Source of the DNA: Patulibacter sp. SYSU D01012
GTDB taxonomy: Bacteria > Actinomycetota > Thermoleophilia > Solirubrobacterales > Solirubrobacteraceae
Direction of reading: 5' to 3'
DNA length: 64,000 nucleotides
Assembly (NCBI RefSeq): GCF_017916475.1
Contig: NZ_JAFMTB010000002.1
Span: 558,001 to 622,000, forward strand
Shown here: one piece after another, positions 15,790 to 24,616 of the stretch
Layout of the letters: each line of letters starts with the position of its first letter
Numbering within the stretch: the stretch's first letter is position 1
Notes under the pieces: model-generated
Seen by the model: the letters and a program-made list of their open reading frames with translations, nothing else
Database searches by the model: none
Told to the model about the DNA's origin: nothing
Translations under genes and position numbers: made by a program

Positions 15790-15902
15790 GGAGGCATTCA
15801 GGCGCAGCCCACTAGCGCGGAGACCACAACCGCCTAGCGAGAACGGGCGCGAAATCCTAAATGGTTGGCGCCCGGGGGCGAAACTCGGCCGGCGAAACCC
15901 TC

Positions 15903-16196
15903 ATGTCCTGCATGACGTCAAGCACGAAATTCTGGACCGCCGCTGTTGCCGACGCCCTCTTGTCTGTCAGAAGACAAGAGGCTTCCGTGTTCGATGAGTC
16001 CGGCTTCGCGCTCATCGGCGCAATCGCAGGCGCGATCGCAGCTGGGAACGTTCCCGCCCTCGAGCTCGCTGTCGCCGGATGTTCCACGCTGCTGACGGAG
16101 CACCGTGCCCCGCAACGGCCGCCGACGGATCTGCTGGAGTTCTGCCGTCAGCTCGCGTTCATCGGCACGCGACTTCTCCCTCCCAGTGACCGTTGA
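15903..16196 (+). CDS. Small hypothetical protein divergent from hsdR
   Basis: A possible 97-residue protein starting MSCMTSSTKFWTAAVADALL. It contains a small-residue helical stretch (FALIGAIAGAIAAGNVPALELAVAG) and ends LAFIGTRLLPPSDR. I recognise no family. The frame could start further upstream at 15861. No good ribosome site is visible before either start, so coding status is uncertain. It occupies most of the 604-bp stretch between hsdR and attR (15790-16393). The remainder holds the presumed hsdR promoter and a 14-bp palindrome at 16253-16266 but no other gene I can see. Its position makes a regulator of the restriction operon conceivable. Confidence 0.35.
   Translation: MSCMTSSTKFWTAAVADALLSVRRQEASVFDESGFALIGAIAGAIAAGNVPALELAVAGCSTLLTEHRAPQRPPTDLLEFCRQLAFIGTRLLPPSDR
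15958..15979. repeat. 8-bp-arm inverted repeat in the island
   Basis: TCTTGTCT and AGACAAGA flank a six-base spacer, 170 bp upstream of the hsdR start and inside the small hypothetical frame. It is unusually AT-rich for the window. It could be a protein-binding site or an RNA hairpin. Confidence 0.45.
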
Positions 16197-16393
16197 TCGC
16201 CTACGTCTTCGTTAGGTAGAGGGATTCGGTTCCTGCGCTGGTGTTCAGCTCCGGAGCGATCGCTCCAACAGCACGGGTGTCGGTCCAAGTCGGGGTCCGA
16301 GGTGAGCGATTCGACACGGTTCCGAGCGAAACTCGGGACTCTCAAACCGCGATGACTGCGGGGATTTCAACTCATCGGAACCCGGCCACGGGC

Positions 16394-16494
16394 GCTGGGG
16401 GCCGGGCGGTCGCAGGTTCAAATCCTGTCTCCCCGACTCCGAGGATCGAAGGGCCCGCACCGCGGGCCCTTCGTCGTTGCGGGGCGCCCCCGCA
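16394..16494 (+). repeat. Right attachment-site repeat (attR): displaced tRNA-Pro 3' end and terminator
   Basis: This copy of 3111-3211 lacks the tRNA 5' half, so it is not a gene. It keeps the anticodon loop to acceptor end and the CGAAGGGCCCGC hairpin. It marks the right edge of the island; chromosomal sequence resumes with the reductase gene at 16531. Confidence 0.92.
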
Positions 16495-16530
16495 CCGATG
16501 AGCTCCGGCCGTCCGGCCGGTCTGAACGGC

Positions 16531-17127
16531 ATGACCCGCGTCATCGGAGACATCACGATCTCGCTCGACGGCTACGTGACCGGTCCCGGCGCCGACCTGG
16601 AGCACGGTCTGGGCCGCGACGCCGAGGGGCTGCACGCCTGGGCGCTCGAAAGCGACGACCCCGTCGACCGCGGCGTGATCGAACGTCACGCCGCCGCGTC
16701 CGGCGCGGTCCTGATGGGCCGCCGCACGTTCGACACGGTCGACGGCACGTGGAGCGCCGAGCGCGGGTACGGCGCCGACCTGGACGCCCGGCCGCCGTTC
16801 TTCGTCGTCACGCGCCGAGCGCCCGACGCGTACCGCCTGGCGGACAGCCACGACTTCACGTTCGTCACCGACGGCCCGGCGGCGGCGATCGAGCGGGCGC
16901 GCGCGGCGGCCGGGGACCGCGACGTCTTCGTCATGGGCGGCGGCGCGCTCGTCGGGTCGTGCCTGCGCGACGGCCTGCTCGACGAGCTGCGCCTGCACGT
17001 CTCGCCCGAGATCCTCGGGGCCGGCACGCCGCTGTTCGCCGGCGTGGGCCGCGTGCGGCTAGAGCAGACGGCGGTCGAGGTCTCCCCCGTCTGCACGCAC
17101 CTGACCTACCGCGTGGCGGCGGGCTGA
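16531..17127 (+). CDS. RibD C-terminal/dihydrofolate reductase family protein
   Basis: A 198-residue NADPH-binding reductase-like protein. It opens MTRVIGDITISLDGYVTGPG, has AVLMGRRTFDTVDG and later DVFVMGGGALVGSCLRDGLL and LHVSPEILGAGTPLFAG, all hallmarks of the RibD_C/DHFR-like family. Members reduce pteridine- or pyrimidine-type substrates; the actual substrate here is unknown. It is the first chromosomal gene past attR. The ATG at 16531 is preferred over 16498, which falls at the edge of the att repeat. Confidence 0.88.
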   Translation: MTRVIGDITISLDGYVTGPGADLEHGLGRDAEGLHAWALESDDPVDRGVIERHAAASGAVLMGRRTFDTVDGTWSAERGYGADLDARPPFFVVTRRAPDAYRLADSHDFTFVTDGPAAAIERARAAAGDRDVFVMGGGALVGSCLRDGLLDELRLHVSPEILGAGTPLFAGVGRVRLEQTAVEVSPVCTHLTYRVAAG

Positions 17128-17166
17128 GCGCGGCGACCGGCGGCGCGGCCGGTGCAGGTCGGCGGG

Positions 17167-19110
17167 TCAGCGCGCGGCGAACGCGACCGGCGCGGCCGCC
17201 GAGACGAGCGCGCCGCTGCCCGCCACGGCACGGACGCGGTAGCGCCCGGCCGGCAGCGTCCGCCCGCCGACCCGCGTGCGCAGGACGACGGCGTTCGCGC
17301 CGGCCCGGGCCTTCACGGTGACGGTGGCCGCCGTCCGGTACCGCGACCCGGCCTTCCGCTGCACGGTCAGGCGGACGGTCGCGGCGCGGTCCAGCAGGAA
17401 GGTCAGCGTCAGCGGGTGGCGGCGCGTCAGGCGGCCGCGCGAGAGCCGGACCCAGGAGAGGACCGGAGCCCGCGGCGTCGCGATCGCCGAGCCGGCCGGC
17501 GGGGCCGGCGGGGCGACCGGCGACGCCGGGGCGCCGACGGGCGTGGTCGGCGGTGCGGGCGCCGGGTCGGCGACCGGCGGCGTCGCGACGGGCGGCTCCG
17601 GCGCCGGCGGCGGCGAGACGTCGCCGCCCGGCGTCGGGTCGCAGGCGTCGCCGATGCCGTCGCCGTCCGCGTCGGCCTGGTCGGGGTTCGGCGTCGTCGG
17701 GCAGTCGTCCGCGGCGTCCGGCACGCCGTCGCCGTCCGCGTCGCCACCCGGCGCCAGCACGGCGTGCACGGCCGCGTCGGCGTTGACGCGCCGCCCGGAG
17801 ACCGAGATCGCGGCGAGCGCCGGCCGGGCGTCCCCGGTGTCCATGAGCGCCGCCTTCAGCTTCGCGGCGGAGATCCCCGGCGCGGCGGACCGCACCAGCG
17901 CCGCGACGCCGGCGACGTGCGGCGCCGCCATCGACGTGCCGCTCGAGTAGGCGTAGCAGTCGTCGCTGCCGGGGCACAGCTCGGCGTCGCGGTGCCAGGT
18001 CGACGCGATCATCTGCCCCGGGGCGAACAGGTCGACGCCGTGCCGCCCGAAGTTGGAGAAGGCCGTGCGCGCGTCGTCCTGGTCGGTGGCGCCGACGCAC
18101 AGGACGTTGTCGGCGGTCGACGCGCACGGGTACGTGGGCGTCGCGTCGATGTCGTCGCCGACCTGGTCGTCGCCGCCGTTGCCGGCGGAGACGACGTAGA
18201 GCGTGCGCGGGTGCGCGGCGATCGCCTGCTCCTGCGCCCGCGAGCGGCCGGCGCTGCCGAGGCTCGCGTTGACGACGGGCACGCCCAGGCGGCCCGCCAG
18301 GTCGAACGCCTCGGCCACGTCCAGGTCGGTGCCCGTCCCGTCGTCGCCCAGCACGCGCAGCGGCAGGACGGTCGCCTGCGGCGCGACCCCGGCCACGCCG
18401 ACGCCGTTGTCGGCGCGCGCCGCGATCGTCCCGGCCACGTGGGTGCCGTGGCCGTTGCCGTCCGCGGGATCGGCGTCGTGGCCGACGAAGTCCCAGCCGT
18501 GCACGTCGTCGACGTAGCCGTCGCCGTCGTCGTCCTTGCCATTGCTCTCGCGGCCCGCGCCGGACTCCCCCGGGTTCGTCCAGTACGCGCCCTGCAGGTC
18601 CGGGTGCCACGACGACGCGCCGGTGTCGACGACCGCGACCGTCTGCCCGGCGCCGCGCGTGAGCGTCCACGCCTCGGGCGCGTCGATGTCGGCGTCGGCG
18701 GTCCCGCGCACGTTCGCGATGGGCTGGCCGGTGTTCTCGAGGCCCCACAGCTGCGACCAGCCCGGGTCCGTGGTCTGGGCCCGGACGGGGGCGTTCGGCG
18801 CGGCCCACCGCACGTCCGGGTCCGCGGACAGGGTCGCGACGGCGGCGGCCAGGCGGCCGGGCGGCACGCGCAGCAGCTCGACGTCCGGCAGCGTGGAGCC
18901 CCGGACGTGGGTGGCGCCCGCGTCCGCGCGCAGGGCGGCCCGCCGGCGGGCGGAGAGGCCCGGGTCGCGGCGGACGACGATGTCGCGCACGCCCTGGTCC
19001 TGGAGCCGCTGCAGCGCCGCGGCGCTCGTGGCGGCGTCGGCGGCGTGCGCCGGCGCCGCGGCGAGCGCGGGGACGAGGCACAGGAGCAGGGCGAGGAGCG
19101 GGCGGCGCAC
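17167..19110 (-). CDS. Secreted subtilisin-family (S8) serine protease with thrombospondin-type-3 calcium repeats
   Basis: A 647-residue protein. The GTG at 19110 gives a clean Sec signal peptide (RRPLLALLLCLVPALAAAPAHA). A propeptide-like region (DIVVRRDPGLSARRR through DVRWAAPNAPVRA) is followed by the catalytic triad: Asp in VAVVDTGASSWHPDL, His in GHGTHVAGTIAA and Ser in SSGTSMAAPHVAGVAALV. After the catalytic domain come two Asp-rich type-3 repeats (DADGDGVPD and DADGDGIGD), a long Pro/Ala linker, and a C-terminal beta-rich domain (YRVRAVAGSGALV). It should be an extracellular, calcium-stabilised, broad-range protease. An in-frame ATG at 19224 would bury the signal peptide, so the GTG is preferred. 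Confidence 0.92.
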   Translation of the reverse strand: MRRPLLALLLCLVPALAAAPAHAADAATSAAALQRLQDQGVRDIVVRRDPGLSARRRAALRADAGATHVRGSTLPDVELLRVPPGRLAAAVATLSADPDVRWAAPNAPVRAQTTDPGWSQLWGLENTGQPIANVRGTADADIDAPEAWTLTRGAGQTVAVVDTGASSWHPDLQGAYWTNPGESGAGRESNGKDDDGDGYVDDVHGWDFVGHDADPADGNGHGTHVAGTIAARADNGVGVAGVAPQATVLPLRVLGDDGTGTDLDVAEAFDLAGRLGVPVVNASLGSAGRSRAQEQAIAAHPRTLYVVSAGNGGDDQVGDDIDATPTYPCASTADNVLCVGATDQDDARTAFSNFGRHGVDLFAPGQMIASTWHRDAELCPGSDDCYAYSSGTSMAAPHVAGVAALVRSAAPGISAAKLKAALMDTGDARPALAAISVSGRRVNADAAVHAVLAPGGDADGDGVPDAADDCPTTPNPDQADADGDGIGDACDPTPGGDVSPPPAPEPPVATPPVADPAPAPPTTPVGAPASPVAPPAPPAGSAIATPRAPVLSWVRLSRGRLTRRHPLTLTFLLDRAATVRLTVQRKAGSRYRTAATVTVKARAGANAVVLRTRVGGRTLPAGRYRVRAVAGSGALVSAAAPVAFAAR

Positions 19111-19424
19111 GGCGGGACGGGTCGGGGTCCCCGCGCCGCGCGCGGGGACCGGTCTGCCCCGGTCATCGGCCGCGGCGGCCCCTGCTGAACCCCGCGGAGG
19201 GCGCCTTACCGCCGTGCCCGGCAACCCTTAGCTCGCCCGAAGGTCGCCCCGGCGTCCCGCCAAGGTTCGGCTGGTTCCATGACCTCATCGCAGCACCGAC
19301 GACCGACTGGAGCAGCACCGTGCACCACACCGTCCGCGCCGTTTCTTCCCGCTCCCCCCGCTGATGGAGCCCCCAAGACCCCCGCGTCCGCAGCAGTAGG
19401 GCGGGCGCGGGCACACCACCACGA

Positions 19425-19454
19425 CGAAGGCCGCGGCTCCGCCCGCGGCCTTCG
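19425..19454 (+). terminator. Strong hairpin upstream of the first chemoreceptor
   Basis: A 12-bp perfect stem (CGAAGGCCGCGG) with a six-base loop sits in the 456-bp gap 19111-19566. It resembles the terminator arm of actinobacterial amino-acid attenuators. A short GTG frame (19321-19365) precedes it, but no biosynthetic gene follows. Apart from this and the promoter at 19533 I see nothing else in the gap. Confidence 0.5.
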
Positions 19455-19532
19455 CGCGTCCGGGGCCGACCGTCCGTCCAGGCCACCCGTGACGACGACG
19501 GCACAGACGCTGGCCATCCGTACTCCTCCCCC

Positions 19533-19559
19533 TCAACGTCCGGGGAAGTCCGCCGATCA
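19533..19559 (+). promoter_or_regulatory. Sigma-28-like promoter of the first chemoreceptor gene
   Basis: TCAA, 15 bases, then GCCGATCA, close to the flagellar sigma factor consensus TAAA-N15-GCCGATAA. The start codon is only eight bases past the -10 box, so the transcript would begin at or next to the ATG. Confidence 0.5.
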
Positions 19560-19566
19560 GGCCGGC

Positions 19567-21381
19567 ATGCCCCGACTCACCCTCACGCGGAAGCTCCTCG
19601 GAGCACCCGCCGTCGCCCTGGTCCTGCTGGTCGTCGTCGGCGTCGTGGCGCTCTCGGCGCTCTCCAGCGTCAACGACCGCTCCAGCGCCATGTACGGCCA
19701 GGCCGTGACGCCGCTCGCGCAGCTCGGCAACGCGCAGGTCGCGTACAACAAGAACCGCACGGTCCTGCGCGACCTGCTCCTGCAGGACGACCCGACCGTC
19801 CAGGCCACCCTGCGCAGCGACATGGCCGCCAACGTCAAGGCGACCGACACGCTGGTGGCCTCCGCCGCCAAGGCGCTGCCGTCGGCGGAGGCGCGGACCG
19901 TCGCCGCGGCCCTGCAGCGTGACCTGGCCGCCTACGCGCCGGTCCGCGCGGAGTACGTGCGCCGCGCGGCGGCCAACGACGACGCCGGCGCCCAGGCGCT
20001 CAGCAAGCAGAACAAGCCGCTGATCACCCGGATCGGCGCCGAGTTCGACCGCCTCTACGGCCTGACGACCGCCGCGGCCGCCACCGAGGACCAGGCGATC
20101 ACCGACATCTACGCCTCGCGCCGGTCGCTGATCGTCGGCTTCGTCGGCGTCGCGCTGCTCCTGACCGTCGCCGCCGGCCTGTTCGTCGCCCGCCGCGTGG
20201 TCCGCACCGTGCGCGAGCTGCGCGCCACCGTCGACGGCCTGCGCACCGGCGCGGTCGAGCCGCTCGCGGAGGGCCTGCGCGGCCTCGCCGCCGGCGACCT
20301 GACCGTCGAGGTCCACGCCGACGCGCCGGCCCCCACCGTCACGGGGAGCGACGAGCTCGGCGACCTGGCCCGCGACGTCGAGGCGATCCGCGTCGCCACC
20401 CTGGCGTCCGTCGACGAGTACCGCCGCACGCGCGAGGATCTCGGCGGCCTGGTCGGCGCCGTGTCCAGCTCGTCGCAGACGCTCTCCGCGGCGTCGCAGG
20501 AGATGGCGGCCACCTCGGACGAGGCGGGCCGCGCGGTGACCGAGATCGCCCACGCCGTCTCCGACGTCGCGCAGGGTGCCGAGCGCCAGGTGCAGTCCGT
20601 CGCGCAGGCGAAGCGCGCCACGGAGGAGGTGTCCGTCGCCAGCCGCACCGGCGCGGAGTCCGCCGAGCGCACCGCCGAGGCGGCGCGCGAGGCGCGCCAG
20701 GTCGCGGCCGAGGGCGAGCGCGCCGTCGTGCACGCCACCGACGCGATGCGCCAGGTCCGCGAGTCCTCGGGCCAGGTCACGGCCGCCATGCAGGGGCTGG
20801 CCGCCAAGACGGAGCAGATCGGCGGGATCGTCGAGACCATCACCGGCATCGCCGCCCAGACCAACCTGCTGGCGCTGAACGCCGCCATCGAGGCCGCCCG
20901 CGCCGGCGAGCAGGGCCGCGGCTTCGCCGTCGTCGCCGACGAGGTGCGGACGCTGGCCGAGGAGTCCCAGGACGCCGCGCAGTCGATCGCCACGCTCGTC
21001 GACGAGATCCAGGCCGAGACGGCCCAGGCCGTCGTCGTCGTCGAGGACGGCGCCGCCCGCTCCACGGACGGCGCCGCGACCGTCGAGCAGGCGCGCGACG
21101 CCTTCGCGCGCATCGGCGTGTCCGTCGACGACATGAACGGCCGGGTCGAGGCGATCGCCGCCGCGGTGCAGCAGATCGCCGCCTCGGCCGATCAGGTGCA
21201 GCACGACATGGCCGAGGTGGCCGCCGTCGCCGAGCAGTCCTCGGCGGCGAGCCAGGAGGTCTCGGCCTCCACGCAGGAGACGAGCGCCTCGGCGCAGCAG
21301 ATCTCCTCGAGCGCCCAGCAGCTCGCCGCCACGGCGAGCGAGCTCGAGCGGCTCGTGGGGCGCTTCACCGTCGCCGCCTGA
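19567..21381 (+). CDS. Methyl-accepting chemotaxis protein with four-helix-bundle sensor
   Basis: A 604-residue inner-membrane chemoreceptor. TM1 lies at about residues 12-32 ([17 protein letters not shown]). It is followed by a periplasmic all-helical ligand domain of about 160 residues typical of 4HB_MCP ([22 protein letters not shown] split by helices), TM2 ([20 protein letters not shown]), HAMP and the MCP signalling coiled coil. The hairpin tip [20 protein letters not shown] is present. It signals through CheA/CheW; no CheR-binding C-terminal pentapeptide is visible. Transcription appears to be from the sigma-28-like promoter just upstream, and a hairpin follows the gene. A near-paralogue follows directly, suggesting duplication. 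Confidence 0.93.
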   Translation: MPRLTLTRKLLGAPAVALVLLVVVGVVALSALSSVNDRSSAMYGQAVTPLAQLGNAQVAYNKNRTVLRDLLLQDDPTVQATLRSDMAANVKATDTLVASAAKALPSAEARTVAAALQRDLAAYAPVRAEYVRRAAANDDAGAQALSKQNKPLITRIGAEFDRLYGLTTAAAATEDQAITDIYASRRSLIVGFVGVALLLTVAAGLFVARRVVRTVRELRATVDGLRTGAVEPLAEGLRGLAAGDLTVEVHADAPAPTVTGSDELGDLARDVEAIRVATLASVDEYRRTREDLGGLVGAVSSSSQTLSAASQEMAATSDEAGRAVTEIAHAVSDVAQGAERQVQSVAQAKRATEEVSVASRTGAESAERTAEAAREARQVAAEGERAVVHATDAMRQVRESSGQVTAAMQGLAAKTEQIGGIVETITGIAAQTNLLALNAAIEAARAGEQGRGFAVVADEVRTLAEESQDAAQSIATLVDEIQAETAQAVVVVEDGAARSTDGAATVEQARDAFARIGVSVDDMNGRVEAIAAAVQQIAASADQVQHDMAEVAAVAEQSSAASQEVSASTQETSASAQQISSSAQQLAATASELERLVGRFTVAA

Positions 21382-21406
21382 GCGCGGGCGACACCGTGCG
21401 GGCTCC

Positions 21407-21431
21407 GGGGCCGCGGCGACGCCGCGGCCCC
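21407..21431 (+). terminator. Terminator after the first chemoreceptor gene
   Basis: The 11-bp stem GGGGCCGCGGC/GCCGCGGCCCC has a three-base loop and starts 26 bases after the stop codon. Confidence 0.6.
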
Positions 21432-21527
21432 GCCTGCGTCCGGGCCCGCCCCGCGGCACGTGAGAGGTGAACGGCGTTGACGGCGTCCGCCGGCAACACG
21501 GGAACGGTATTGACGTCACACGTACGC

Positions 21528-21554
21528 TCAAGCGGTCAAACGACCGGTCGAGTA
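21528..21554 (+). promoter_or_regulatory. Weaker sigma-28-like promoter of the second chemoreceptor gene
   Basis: TCAA, 15 bases, then GTCGAGTA, which matches GCCGATCA at five of eight positions. The spacing equals that of the promoter at 19533, and an ATG again lies eight bases after the box (21562). Confidence 0.3.
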
Positions 21555-21561
21555 GGTGGGC

Positions 21562-21591
21562 ATGTGCACTCTTCACGAGCGGTCACGCTGA
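21562..21591 (+). CDS. Possible nine-codon leader peptide upstream of the second chemoreceptor
   Basis: ATG at 21562 encodes MCTLHERSR. Its TGA (21589-21591) shares one base with the chemoreceptor ATG at 21591 (TGATG). It begins where a transcript from the promoter at 21528 would begin. It may serve to bring ribosomes to the receptor start, which has no visible Shine-Dalgarno sequence. This is inference from position only. Confidence 0.2.
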   Translation: MCTLHERSR

Positions 21592-23414
21592 TGGCTGCGC
21601 TCCTCGATCGGTACTCCCTCCGCGCGAAGCTGTTCGCGCTCGTCGGCGTGCTGTTGACGCTCCTCGTCGCCGTCGGCCTGCTGGGGGTGCGGGCCGTCGG
21701 CGTGGTCGAGGAGGCCGGACGCTCGATGTACGGCGACCGCGTCGTGCCGCTGCGGGACCTCGGCCGCGCCCGAGCGCTCGTCGGCGACATCGACAGCGTC
21801 GTCCAGCGCGCCATCCACGACGGCGACCCGGGACGTCGGTCGGGCTACGCCGCCCGCGCCGACCGCTCCCGCGCCGAGGTCGACGGCATCCTGCGCCGCT
21901 ACGCCGCGACGGAGCTCGTGGCCGCCGAACAGCGCGACCTGCGGCTCATGCGCACCCGCTGGGCCGCGTACCAGCGCTCGTACGCGCAGGTCTTCCGGCG
22001 GGCCGGCGACCCGGCCGCCGCCTCGGCGGCGTACTTCGCCGGCGCGGCGCCGCTGTACGCCCGCACCGACGCCGTCCTCGGCGACCTCGTGGCCGTCAAC
22101 GACCGCGTCGCGCGCGACGCGAGCGACCACATCGCCGACGTGGGGCGCACCAGCAAGCGCAACGCCCTGCTGCTCATCCTCGTCGCGGTGCTCGTCGGGC
22201 TCGGCGTCGCGACGGTCGTCGCCACCGCCGTGCGGCGCAGCGCCCGCGCGGTCGTCGCCGGCATCGGCGCGGTCCGCGACGCGTGCGTCGCGCCGCTGAC
22301 CCAGGCGCTGCGCGCCATGGCGGACGGCGACCTGACGCGCACCGTCCGCGCCGACGTGCCCGCGCTGACGGCCACGGCCCGCGACGAGATCGGCGACATC
22401 GCGCGCGCCACCAACGACATCCGCACCGACACGCTCGACTCGATCGCGGCGTACAACGCCTCGCAGACCGGCCTGTCCGAGCTGGTGGCGGCCGTCGTCC
22501 GCTCGACGCAGACCCTCTCGGCGGCGTCGCAGGAGATGGCGGCGACGTCCGAGGAGGCCGGCCGGGCCGTCGCCGAGATCGCCCACGCCGTGTCCGACGT
22601 GGCGCAGGGCGCCGAGCGCCAGGTGCGGTCGGTCGCGCAGACCCGCGAGGCGACGGAGCAGGTGGCCGGCGCCGCCCGCGACGGCGCCGAGACCGCGCGG
22701 CTGACGAGCGACGCCGCCGACGGGGCGCGCCGCGTCGCCGAGGAGGGCGAGCGGGCGGTCGCCGACGCGACGGACGCGATGCAGGCCGTCCGCGCGTCGT
22801 CCGCCCAGACGGGCGAGGCGATCCGGGCGCTGGCCGGCAAGTCCGAGCGCATCGGCGGCATCGTCGAGACGATCACCGGGATCGCGGGCCAGACCAACCT
22901 GCTGGCGCTGAACGCCGCGATCGAGGCTGCCCGCGCCGGCGAGCAGGGCCGCGGCTTCGCCGTCGTGGCCGAGGAGGTCCGCAAGCTCGCCGAGGAGTCC
23001 CAGACGGCCGCCGGCACGATCGCCGGGCTCGTCGAGGAGATCCAGGCCGACACCGCGCGGGCGGTCGGCGTCGTCGACGACGGCGCGGAGCGCTCGCGCG
23101 GCGCCGCCGAGACCGTCGAGCGTGCGCGGGACGCCTTCGCCCGCATCGGCGCGAGCGTCGACGACGTCACCGCCCGGGTCGCGGCGATCGCGAGCACCGT
23201 CGAACAGATCGCGGCCTCGACCGACGACGTGCGCACGGAGACCGCGGACGTGGCCAGCGTCGCCGAGCAGTCCTCCGCCGCGGCCGAGCAGGTGTCGGCG
23301 TCGACCGAGGAGACGAGCGCGTCGGCCGAGGAGATCGCCGCGTCCGCGCAGCAGCTGGCCGTCACGGCCGGCGAGCTCGAGCGCCTGGTCGGGCGCTTCC
23401 GCGTGAGCGACTGA
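21591..23414 (+). CDS. Methyl-accepting chemotaxis protein, paralogue of the preceding receptor
   Basis: A 607-residue chemoreceptor. TM1 is near residues 12-30 ([20 protein letters not shown]), the periplasmic helical sensor runs from about 35 to 185, TM2 is [20 protein letters not shown], and then come HAMP and the MCP signalling domain with tip [20 protein letters not shown]. The cytoplasmic half is nearly the same as in the upstream receptor, including [18 protein letters not shown], while the sensor half differs, suggesting duplication followed by a change in ligand. ATG 21591 is chosen because [14 protein letters not shown] is a normal receptor N-terminus; the open frame extends back to 21477. 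Confidence 0.92.
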   Translation: MAALLDRYSLRAKLFALVGVLLTLLVAVGLLGVRAVGVVEEAGRSMYGDRVVPLRDLGRARALVGDIDSVVQRAIHDGDPGRRSGYAARADRSRAEVDGILRRYAATELVAAEQRDLRLMRTRWAAYQRSYAQVFRRAGDPAAASAAYFAGAAPLYARTDAVLGDLVAVNDRVARDASDHIADVGRTSKRNALLLILVAVLVGLGVATVVATAVRRSARAVVAGIGAVRDACVAPLTQALRAMADGDLTRTVRADVPALTATARDEIGDIARATNDIRTDTLDSIAAYNASQTGLSELVAAVVRSTQTLSAASQEMAATSEEAGRAVAEIAHAVSDVAQGAERQVRSVAQTREATEQVAGAARDGAETARLTSDAADGARRVAEEGERAVADATDAMQAVRASSAQTGEAIRALAGKSERIGGIVETITGIAGQTNLLALNAAIEAARAGEQGRGFAVVAEEVRKLAEESQTAAGTIAGLVEEIQADTARAVGVVDDGAERSRGAAETVERARDAFARIGASVDDVTARVAAIASTVEQIAASTDDVRTETADVASVAEQSSAAAEQVSASTEETSASAEEIAASAQQLAVTAGELERLVGRFRVSD

Positions 23415-23436
23415 CCCCGGACCACACCCGGAACGG

Positions 23437-23468
23437 CGAGGGGCCGCGGCGTTCGTCGCGGCCCCTCG
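23437..23468. terminator. Bidirectional hairpin between the chemoreceptor and tRNA-Gly
   Basis: A 12-bp perfect stem (CGAGGGGCCGCG) with an eight-base loop between convergent genes. Confidence 0.6.
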
Positions 23469-23481
23469 GCGCTCCGTGCGA

Positions 23482-23552
23482 AGCGGGCGACGGGAATCGA
23501 ACCCGCCCTAAGAGCTTGGAAGGCTCCTGTGCAACCACAACACTTCGCCCGC
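23482..23552 (-). tRNA. tRNA-Gly (anticodon TCC)
   Basis: The 71-base cloverleaf on the minus strand has acceptor stem GCGGGCG/CGCCCGC, anticodon loop CTTCCAA (anticodon TCC), T-arm GCGGGTTCGATTCCCGT, and discriminator T as usual for bacterial glycine tRNAs. No CCA is encoded. Confidence 0.95.
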
Positions 23553-23707
23553 GTGGTCGGCGGCCAGTGTAGCCGAGCCCTCCCCCGCCGCGGCGGCGGC
23601 CCGCCCGCGGGCGGATCGCGGCGGACGGTCGCCGTCGCGCCGCCACGTGCTCCGTGAACCGTCCGCGGCACGGCGGCGCCCGACCGCCCGCGAGTACGCT
23701 CGGCGCC

Positions 23708-24616
23708 ATGGCCGACCTGGCGTTCCTCGGGCCCGAGGGCACCTTCACCCACCGCGCGGCGCTCGACCTGGCCCGGGACGGCGAGACGCTCGTGCCCCTC
23801 GACCACGCCGAGGACGTCATCGCGGCGATCGTCTCGGGCCGCGCCGACGGCGCGATCATCGCGTTCGAGAACAGCCTGGACGGCCCCGTCGCCGCCAACC
23901 TCGACCTGCTGCTGGCGACGGAGGAGGACATCGTCATCACGGCCGAGCGCGTCATCCCCGTCGCGTTCGACCTGTGGCGGCTGCCGGGCGACGACGCGCC
24001 CCTGACCGGCGTCGTCTCGCACCCCGTCGGTCTGGGCCAGTGCAAGCGCTTCATCGCGGAGCACCGCCTGGCCACCCGCGCCGCCAGCTCGAACGCGGTC
24101 GCCTGCCGCGAGGTGGCCGCGGCGGCCGAGCCCGGCTGGGCGGCCCTCGCGGGCCCCGACGCGGGCGCGCAGTTCGGCCTGGTCGCCACGGAGCACGGCA
24201 TCCGCGACGACGAGCGCGCCGCCACGCGCTTCGTCCGCCTGGGCCGCCGCTGCCCCGGACCGTCGGGCCGCGACCGCTCCGCCTTCGTCCTGCACCCCGA
24301 GCAGGACCGCGCCGGCAGCCTGGTGACGCTGCTGCAGGAGTTCTCCAGCCGCGGCGTCAACATGACCGCGATCAAGTCGCGGCCCACCAAGGAGCTGCTG
24401 GGCGAGTACGTCTTCTTCGTAGAGACCCAGGGGCACCTGCAGGACCCGCGCGTGCGCGACGCCGCGCTCGGCCTGCTGCGCGGGTCCGTCGACGTCCGCT
24501 ATCTCGGGTCCTACCCCGAGGACCCGACGCGGCCCACGCCCGGCGCGGGCCGCGACGAGCACGGCGACGAGCACCGCCGCCTGCGGGCCATGCTCGACCG
24601 GACGGAGGGCGCGTGA
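23708..24616 (+). CDS. pheA: Prephenate dehydratase
   Basis: A 302-residue monofunctional enzyme converting prephenate to phenylpyruvate for phenylalanine synthesis. The catalytic domain opens LAFLGPEGTFTHRAAL, has IIAFENSLDGPV, and contains the essential Thr-Arg-Phe motif in AATRFVRLGR. A C-terminal ACT domain (SLVTLLQEFSSRGVNMTAI then KSRP and GEYVFFVE) is the phenylalanine-binding regulatory site. There is no chorismate mutase domain. Its TGA overlaps the GTG of the dehydrogenase gene (GTGA), so the two branches of aromatic synthesis are cotranslated. ATG 23708 gives the standard MADLAFLGPEG start. Confidence 0.96.
   Translation: MADLAFLGPEGTFTHRAALDLARDGETLVPLDHAEDVIAAIVSGRADGAIIAFENSLDGPVAANLDLLLATEEDIVITAERVIPVAFDLWRLPGDDAPLTGVVSHPVGLGQCKRFIAEHRLATRAASSNAVACREVAAAAEPGWAALAGPDAGAQFGLVATEHGIRDDERAATRFVRLGRRCPGPSGRDRSAFVLHPEQDRAGSLVTLLQEFSSRGVNMTAIKSRPTKELLGEYVFFVETQGHLQDPRVRDAALGLLRGSVDVRYLGSYPEDPTRPTPGAGRDEHGDEHRRLRAMLDRTEGA

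Larger units (their letters stand above)
3111..16494. mobile_element. Integrated genomic island in tRNA-Pro carrying defence genes
   Basis: The copies are 13,283 bp apart and enclose a broken excisionase, a broken integrase, a TatD/QatD-like remnant, a six-gene restriction operon and a small hypothetical gene. The enclosed DNA is visibly less G+C-rich than the flanks, and wobble positions more often end in A or T. The int end lies next to the tRNA, the usual orientation. Because xis and int are both disrupted, the island cannot excise by itself unless a related integrase acts in trans. Confidence 0.9.

Noticed and set aside
15857-16087. Minus-strand 76-codon frame upstream of hsdR
   Set aside because: Its product is a low-complexity Ala/Ser/Pro sequence with no ribosome site; the plus-strand frame at 15903 looks more protein-like.
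16253-16266. 14-bp palindrome GGAGCGATCGCTCC as an operator
   Set aside because: Short GC-rich palindromes of this type are frequent by chance here, and the site is far from any start codon.
21899-24574. 891-codon minus-strand frame across the chemoreceptor and pheA
   Set aside because: It is antisense to two well-supported genes and crosses tRNA-Gly.
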